From assembly GCA_964391305.1 (NCBI GenBank), contig CAYMJO010000016.1, positions 1 through 17,744 of the forward strand: a DNA stretch of 17,744 nt, read 5' to 3'. The notes beneath the pieces were generated by a model, which saw nothing but the letters and a program-made list of their open reading frames with translations, did no database searches and was not told where the DNA came from. The position numbers and the translations under genes are program-made. Shown one piece after another: positions 13,976 to 17,744 of the stretch (its first letter is position 1; each line of letters opens with the position of its first letter). The DNA is from CAYMJO01 sp964391305. GTDB taxonomy: Bacteria > Patescibacteriota > CALEFQ01.

Positions 13976-14743
13976 TTATTTCCCGAAATTCCTCTGGCAC
14001 TTACTGTAATGCGCAATCGCCTCATCGAGATTGTCGGCATCGAAATCAGGCCAGAGAACATCTGTGAAATAAAGCTCGCTATAAGTGCATTGCCAAACAA
14101 GAAAATTGCTCAACCTGCGATGCCCGCCGGTGCGTATAATCAGCTCTGGCTCCGGCATGCCGTTGGTGTCCAAATTCTTACTCACAAGCTCCTCATTCAC
14201 CTCTTTCGCGGAAACTTTTTTGCCCATAATTTTTTTGAAGGCGCGAAGTATCTCATCACGACCGCCGTAATTCAAGGCTAAATTTAACTTTATACGATTA
14301 TTTTTTTTCAAAACCTTCGCGGTGTAGTATAAAACTTTTCTAACACTCAAAGGAAACCTGTTCACCTCTCCAAGCAAGCCAAGGACAACGCCATTTTCTT
14401 TCAAAGCTTTGAGCTTTCGCTTACAGACTATAATGAGCAATGAAAAAATCTCCCGTAATTCCTCTTGCGTTCTTTTTTTCCAGTTTTCAGAGGAAAAAGC
14501 ATAAACGGTCAAAACTTCAACTCCAAGATCAGCACAGCGCTTAACCGTTTTTTCCAAGGCATCCGCACCAACTTCATGCCCCTTGGATCGTTTCAACCCG
14601 CGTTGATTCGCCCATCGCCTGTTGCCATCCATGATGATGCCAATATGCTTTGGAATAACCAAACTAGCGGTCATATCGACCGCTTTATGCTCAAGGGCTA
14701 AAGCTTGAGCTTGTATTTGAGATTTCAACGGAAATGAAGACAT
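13976..14743 (-). CDS. uppS: undecaprenyl diphosphate synthase (cis-prenyltransferase)
   Basis: Adds isopentenyl diphosphate in cis to a trans-allylic primer to make the polyprenyl carrier for peptidoglycan and glycan synthesis. From the ATG at 14743 the protein has 255 residues, close to family size; an upstream ATG at 14776, a TTG at 14782 and an internal ATG at 14674 are alternatives. Numbering from the TTG: HIGIIMDGNRRWA (46-58) with the catalytic Asp at 52, GH and VYAFSSENW (93-101), LNLALNYGGRDEI (166-178), RTGGHRRLSNF (217-227) and YSELYFTDVLWPDF (234-247). The usual Glu in RTGGE is His at 221. The transcript has its own promoter and sits downstream of the trans-prenyl synthase on the same strand, so the two enzymes form a pathway pair. 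Confidence 0.93.
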   Translation of the reverse strand: MSSFPLKSQIQAQALALEHKAVDMTASLVIPKHIGIIMDGNRRWANQRGLKRSKGHEVGADALEKTVKRCADLGVEVLTVYAFSSENWKKRTQEELREIFSLLIIVCKRKLKALKENGVVLGLLGEVNRFPLSVRKVLYYTAKVLKKNNRIKLNLALNYGGRDEILRAFKKIMGKKVSAKEVNEELVSKNLDTNGMPEPELIIRTGGHRRLSNFLVWQCTYSELYFTDVLWPDFDADNLDEAIAHYSKCQRNFGK

Positions 14744-14813
14744 TATGAAAAAGATGTTCCCCTGCACACAGTACATGACCAAAATATAGTATTCCTAGGT
14801 TCTGCCCTTGATA

Positions 14814-14830
14814 AATCTGATAAACAGATT
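14814..14830. other. small hairpin in the uppS leader
   Basis: AATCTG/CAGATT with a 5-nt loop sits at the predicted 5' end of the uppS transcript. It could stabilise the mRNA end; no regulatory function is shown. Confidence 0.4.
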
Positions 14831-14839
14831 AATGGAATT

Positions 14840-14868
14840 AATATACAATTCAACCTAATCTTTGTCAA
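14840..14868 (-). promoter_or_regulatory. sigma70-type promoter of uppS
   Basis: Minus strand: TTGACA (14863-14868), 17-nt spacer, TATATT (14840-14845). The predicted start is near 14833, giving a leader of about 90 nt to the ATG at 14743. Confidence 0.85.
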
Positions 14869-14922
14869 CACACTTTTCCACCTCCTATTTTCGCCATTTT
14901 CAAAGGAACAAACATCAAACTG

Positions 14923-14946
14923 CAAATATCAAACTTTTGATATTTG
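14923..14946. repeat. perfect AT-rich inverted repeat after the polyprenyl synthase gene
   Basis: CAAATATCAAA pairs perfectly with TTTGATATTTG (11 bp, minimal loop; 10 bp with a 4-nt loop). It lies 24 bp after the synthase stop and before the uppS promoter, within TCAAA/TTTGA-type repeats (14905-14966). A terminator role is possible though no U tract follows. Confidence 0.6.
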
Positions 14947-14969
14947 GATTTTGAAATTTGACATTCTCG

Positions 14970-16040
14970 CTAATATTCTCTCTCCACAATATAATCCGCA
15001 ATCCCTTCCAAAAAATCTTTCCCTTCTTTTTTAATCTCCATGCCACCTGCAATGCTTCTTGATTTCTTAGCAAATTCTTTCGCCAGATTTTTAGAATATT
15101 CCAAAGAACCTGTTTCTATAAAAATTTTTCTGACTTCATCGATGTCTTTTTTTGTGGCTTTGGCATTTCCTAAAACGGAACGAATTTTCCTTTGCTGCGC
15201 TTTTGTACCATCTTTTAAAGCATGGGTCACAAGCAATGTTCTCTTGCCTTCTTTTATATCAGAGTCTGAAGGTTTTCCAAGCTTTTTCTCATCGCCAAAC
15301 ATGCCCAAAATATCATCTTGAATCTGAAATCCAACACCTAGATTATAACCATAGTGTTCAAACCCTTTTAAAATTTTATCAGAAGCTCCCGCGAGCATAG
15401 CCCCGAGTCGCAAGGGGCCTGACATCGTGTAACAACCAGTTTTTAAAAAGTAAACTTTAAAAATATCTTCATCCTTGACATTTTCCTTTCTCTCAAGCAA
15501 TACATCCAAAAATTCTCCCTGACCAACTTTTATTAAAACATCGCTCAATCCTTTTATAGCTTCAACTTTTCTGTCGCTGGGAAAATCAGATTTAGCAAGA
15601 ATTTCATATCCGAGCGCCGCAGCCATATCGCCCGTCGCGATTGTTACAGAAATTCCGAAGTCTCCATGCTTTGCCGTTTTGGTACGATGTCTATTTTTTA
15701 CTTCGGAAAACATTTTATGAAAAGCCATGCCTCCGTGGCGCATGTCATCATCATCTATTATGTCATCATGAATCAAAAGCCACGTGTGGATTATTTCCAA
15801 AGCTATGCAAGTCTCCTCGATATCTTTCAGCTTCTTTCCTCCTGAAGCAATATATCCATACCGCATCATCGTGGGACGAATTCTCTTCCCCGCACGAAGC
15901 GTAAACTCTCTCAACTTCTTGGCAACTTTTTCTGCGAAAGGATCAACTTTTGCCGCTTTTTTGATTTTTTTGTTGAAAAAAAAATTCAGTTTTTTATTCA
16001 CTTTTTCGCGAAACTTTTCTAATTCTTTTACAGCTTCCAT
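14970..16040 (-). CDS. trans-polyprenyl diphosphate synthase (farnesyl/geranylgeranyl type)
   Basis: Condenses isopentenyl diphosphate units in trans to make the primer that UppS extends. The 356 residues have GKRIRP (51-56), the first aspartate-rich motif in IHDDIIDDDDMRHG (90-103), GDMAAALGYEI (137-147), and the second motif GFQIQDDILGMFGDE (237-251) followed by KPSDSDIKEGKRTLL. The first motif is DDxxD, without the two-residue insertion (DDxxxxD) of many bacterial farnesyl synthases, and the residues upstream are TWLL with Trp five positions before the first Asp, a chain-length-controlling site. A bulky residue there argues for a short product, but product length cannot be fixed by eye. 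The ATG has no Shine-Dalgarno site. It begins 115 bp after trxB and ends 227 bp before uppS. Confidence 0.92.
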   Translation of the reverse strand: MEAVKELEKFREKVNKKLNFFFNKKIKKAAKVDPFAEKVAKKLREFTLRAGKRIRPTMMRYGYIASGGKKLKDIEETCIALEIIHTWLLIHDDIIDDDDMRHGGMAFHKMFSEVKNRHRTKTAKHGDFGISVTIATGDMAAALGYEILAKSDFPSDRKVEAIKGLSDVLIKVGQGEFLDVLLERKENVKDEDIFKVYFLKTGCYTMSGPLRLGAMLAGASDKILKGFEHYGYNLGVGFQIQDDILGMFGDEKKLGKPSDSDIKEGKRTLLVTHALKDGTKAQQRKIRSVLGNAKATKKDIDEVRKIFIETGSLEYSKNLAKEFAKKSRSIAGGMEIKKEGKDFLEGIADYIVEREY

Positions 16041-16155
16041 GGTTATTTTTCATTTTTAATAAACTTATTCAAAAATTGCACATCAAACTACTTGGAAAAA
16101 GAGATTTCAAAAGAATAAAAAAATAACTTTTCTATGCAAAAAATATCCACTTCAT

Positions 16156-17073
16156 TCAACCCTTATCTTGTAAAAACTGAAACGCTTCATACGACGCCTT
16201 TGCGCCTTGAGCGCATGAGTTCACAACTTGTTCGAAATCACCGGTTTTGTCCGTGATATCGCCAGCGGCGAACACGCCTTCGAGACTCGTCATTTGTCTT
16301 GAATCAACGATAATCCTTCCTTGCTTGTTTAATTTTATACCAAGCTGCCTCGCAAGCTCGTTCGCCGGAAGAGAACCGATTTCTATAAAAAGGCCATCAA
16401 TTGGAAAATCTTTGTTTCCATTATAGGGATTATCGAGCTCGAGCTTTTCTATCCTCGATGTTCCGGAAATCTTTTTCACGTTTGTGTTGTAAATAATTTC
16501 GACTCTCTCGTTGCTGTTTACGCGATCAATCCAAATAGGCTCTCCCCGAAGCTTGTCTCCCCGAATTATCATATAAACTTTGGGACAATACTGTGTAAGC
16601 AAAGTTGCAGACATTGTTGCCGAATTTCCGCCGCCGACAACGGCAACGGTCTTTCCCTTGAAAAACGGCGCGTCGCAGGTCGCGCAATACGCAACTCCCT
16701 TGTTTGTAAACTCCGCCTCGCCGGGAACGCCAAGCCTGCGACGATTGGTGCCAAGCGCCAAAACTAAAGTCCTTGCTTCGAATTTATCATCGCCGACTTC
16801 AACCAAAAAACCCGAATCCTTTTTTTGAACCTTGGAAACTTTTTGATCTATAATTTTTATATCAAAATTTTGGACATGCTCGCGGAACTTTTCCATAAGC
16901 TCAAGTCCTGTGATTTTCTTAAAACCTGGATAGTTCTCTATCTCGCTTGCCTCTGTGGCTGTTCCGCCTCGCTTTTCGCCAATGAGCAAGACGGCTTTGA
17001 GATTGTACCTCGCCGCGTATATCGCCGCGGTCATCCCAGCGGCGCCTGTGCCGATTATGACTATATCTCTCAT
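16156..17073 (-). CDS. trxB: thioredoxin reductase-like flavoprotein
   Basis: FAD enzyme that keeps thioredoxin-like proteins reduced in the cytoplasm. The 305 residues match the low-molecular-weight family. Motifs: the FAD loop GTGAAGMTAAIYAAR (8-22), ENYPGF (46-51), the redox pair YCATCDAPFFKGK (129-141, Cys 130 and 133), the second nucleotide loop VVGGGNSAT (145-153), and EGVFAAGDITDK (265-276). The HRRxxxR signature for the NADPH phosphate is altered: residues 170-176 read IRGDKLR, losing His and one Arg, and the Glu usually following GGGNSA is missing. Cofactor may therefore differ from NADPH. The start ATG lacks a Shine-Dalgarno site. A 26-bp palindrome and the tRNA-Trp gene lie upstream; no thioredoxin gene is visible in the window. 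Confidence 0.92.
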   Translation of the reverse strand: MRDIVIIGTGAAGMTAAIYAARYNLKAVLLIGEKRGGTATEASEIENYPGFKKITGLELMEKFREHVQNFDIKIIDQKVSKVQKKDSGFLVEVGDDKFEARTLVLALGTNRRRLGVPGEAEFTNKGVAYCATCDAPFFKGKTVAVVGGGNSATMSATLLTQYCPKVYMIIRGDKLRGEPIWIDRVNSNERVEIIYNTNVKKISGTSRIEKLELDNPYNGNKDFPIDGLFIEIGSLPANELARQLGIKLNKQGRIIVDSRQMTSLEGVFAAGDITDKTGDFEQVVNSCAQGAKASYEAFQFLQDKG

Positions 17074-17172
17074 TTTTTTGATTATTAGCCGCTAATTTTT
17101 AGATTAGAACTTCGTTCACCTAAATTTAATAACTAACTCATTAAAAGTTTTCTCTATTTTTCTTATACTTTA

Positions 17173-17198
17173 GCCAAGAAAATAATTATTTTCTTGGC
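17173..17198. repeat. perfect 26-bp palindrome between tRNA-Trp and trxB
   Basis: The two 13-nt arms, GCCAAGAAAATAA and its exact complement, meet with no spacer. It sits 58 bp downstream of the tRNA and 100 bp before trxB. Flanks on the minus strand are T-rich before, not after, so a standard terminator fit is imperfect; a cruciform, a terminator or a regulator site are alternatives. Confidence 0.85.
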
Positions 17199-17255
17199 CA
17201 AAAGATAAAAACCCTAAATGAGTTCAATTAAAAACTGACGACTGAAAACTAAATC

Positions 17256-17329
17256 TGGCGGGAGTGGAGGGAATCGAACCCCCGTCACCGGTTTTGGAGA
17301 CCGGCATTCTACCGCTGAACTACACTCCC
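17256..17329 (-). tRNA. trnW: tRNA-Trp (anticodon CCA)
   Basis: A 74-nt cloverleaf on the minus strand. Acceptor GGGAGUG pairs with CACUCCC, discriminator G, and the 3' CCA is encoded. The D arm is GUUC-AGCGGUA-GAAU, the anticodon stem CCGGU/ACCGG holds the loop CUCCAAA with anticodon CCA (reads UGG), and the T arm GGGGGUUCGAUUCCCUC contains the standard UUCGA. No bases appear to be missing, and no intron is seen. It lies between rpmG and trxB on the same strand. Confidence 0.97.
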
Positions 17330-17446
17330 ATCCAAATATTTGAAATACTGAAAATCTTTTCATTGTCCGACTCCCGGCAGGCAAGCTAAACCGCTTCATT
17401 CGCATAACTCGAATATCTTCAAACCCGCGCGACAAACATCGTTAAA

Positions 17447-17463
17447 GCTCAATGCAATTGAGC
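17447..17463. other. perfect 7-bp hairpin downstream of rpmG
   Basis: GCTCAAT, a 3-nt loop, then ATTGAGC. On the minus strand it comes right after a run of seven T that follows another hairpin (CTTGTC/GACAGG near 17482-17498), so the stretch behind rpmG may serve as its terminator. Confidence 0.5.
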
Positions 17464-17499
17464 AAAAAAATTAAGCAACCCTGTCCTGCCGACAAGCAA

Positions 17500-17658
17500 T
17501 TATTTCTTCATTTCCTTATGTACCGTTCTTTTACCGCACTTCTTGCAATATTTCTTCAATTCCAACTTTGCCTTAATTGTTTTTTTATTCTTTTTGGAAT
17601 AATAATTAATGTTCCTGCAAACGGTACACTGTAATTTTATAAGATTTTCTTGGGGCAT
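17500..17658 (-). CDS. rpmG: 50S ribosomal protein L33
   Basis: A small protein of the large ribosomal subunit. From the ATG at 17658 the protein has 52 residues, the usual length, starting MPQENLIKLQCTVC. Two CxxC pairs (CTVC and CKKC) mark the zinc-binding (C+) form of L33. An upstream in-frame extension to 17715 exists but adds residues with no family counterpart and crosses the 9-nt repeats, so I reject it. The ATG has no Shine-Dalgarno site. tRNA-Trp next to rpmG is a common bacterial arrangement, often followed by secE and nusG; here trxB follows instead. Confidence 0.93.
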   Translation of the reverse strand: MPQENLIKLQCTVCRNINYYSKKNKKTIKAKLELKKYCKKCGKRTVHKEMKK

Positions 17659-17669
17659 AAATTTAATTA

Positions 17670-17737
17670 TTCTAATTATTCTAGATGTTCTAGTTGAGTT
17701 TTTCAAAAGCAACAATTAGAACATTTAGAACAGTTAG
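17670..17737. repeat. inverted pair of 9-nt tandem repeats upstream of rpmG
   Basis: Left arm: TTCTAATTA, TTCTAGATG, TTCTAGTTG (17670-17696). Right arm: AACAATTAG, AACATTTAG, AACAGTTAG (17711-17737). The two arms are near reverse complements: 19-nt segments at 17677-17695 and 17714-17732 match at 16 positions. In the rpmG 5' region this could fold as a long imperfect hairpin. Confidence 0.75.
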
Positions 17738-17744
17738 AGTGGAG

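Noticed and set aside
14743..14925. 60-residue minus-strand frame upstream of uppS
   Set aside because: It crosses the consensus uppS promoter and leader hairpin, and has no family resemblance.
17214..17435. 73-residue minus-strand frame
   Set aside because: It runs straight through the tRNA-Trp gene, which is a complete cloverleaf, so coding is not credible.
17659..17715. upstream extension of rpmG
   Set aside because: The extra 19 residues precede the conserved start and are encoded by the 9-nt repeat region.

Overview
The window looks like a chromosomal piece of a Candidate Phyla Radiation (Patescibacteria, probably Parcubacteria-like) bacterium. The evidence is indirect: compact single-domain housekeeping genes, AT-rich and mostly Shine-Dalgarno-less starts, short degenerate repeats in several intergenic gaps, a ribosomal L7/L12 with an extra lysine-rich N-terminus, and large membrane-anchored proteins built from Gmad2, DUF11-like and beta-propeller modules. 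No marker here fixes the lineage, so this is inference.

Layout. Nearly everything is on the minus strand. Left end (1-3400): a possible tail of a transposase at the very edge, a winged-helix protein with a degenerate nucleotidyltransferase-like domain (minus), and the one large plus-strand gene, a 736-residue membrane protein with a phosphatase-like N-terminus lacking the catalytic motif and a propeller-like C-terminus. Its end is marked by a strong bidirectional hairpin. Next (3419-8994) come two minus-strand envelope proteins: a Gmad2/beta-propeller protein and, upstream of it, a 1286-residue surface protein with three near-identical 168-residue repeats, four calcium-loop-like motifs, a Pro-Thr linker and a degenerate sortase-like tail. 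The surface gene has a near-consensus promoter. Then (9235-10563) comes the rplJ-rplL operon, with a perfect sigma70-type promoter, a structured L10-leader-like 5' region and an intrinsic terminator.

The right half (10640-16040) is mostly cell-envelope synthesis: mltG (glycan strand release) with a previously hidden 50-codon membrane-peptide gene overlapping its stop codon, a mannose-1-phosphate guanylyltransferase-like gene following pcm (protein repair), uppS and a trans-polyprenyl diphosphate synthase. The last two would act in series to make the lipid carrier used by peptidoglycan and glycan export; the sugar nucleotidyltransferase would feed that glycan pathway and MltG would tailor the wall. 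The right end (16156-17744) has trxB, tRNA-Trp(CCA) and rpmG, with a 26-bp perfect palindrome between trxB and the tRNA and an unusual inverted set of 9-nt repeats upstream of rpmG.

No CRISPR array, complete insertion sequence or rRNA was found. The most interesting items are the repeat-built calcium-loop surface protein, the hidden MltG-coupled peptide, the pseudo-phosphatase propeller protein, the L10 leader and the recurring intergenic repeats.
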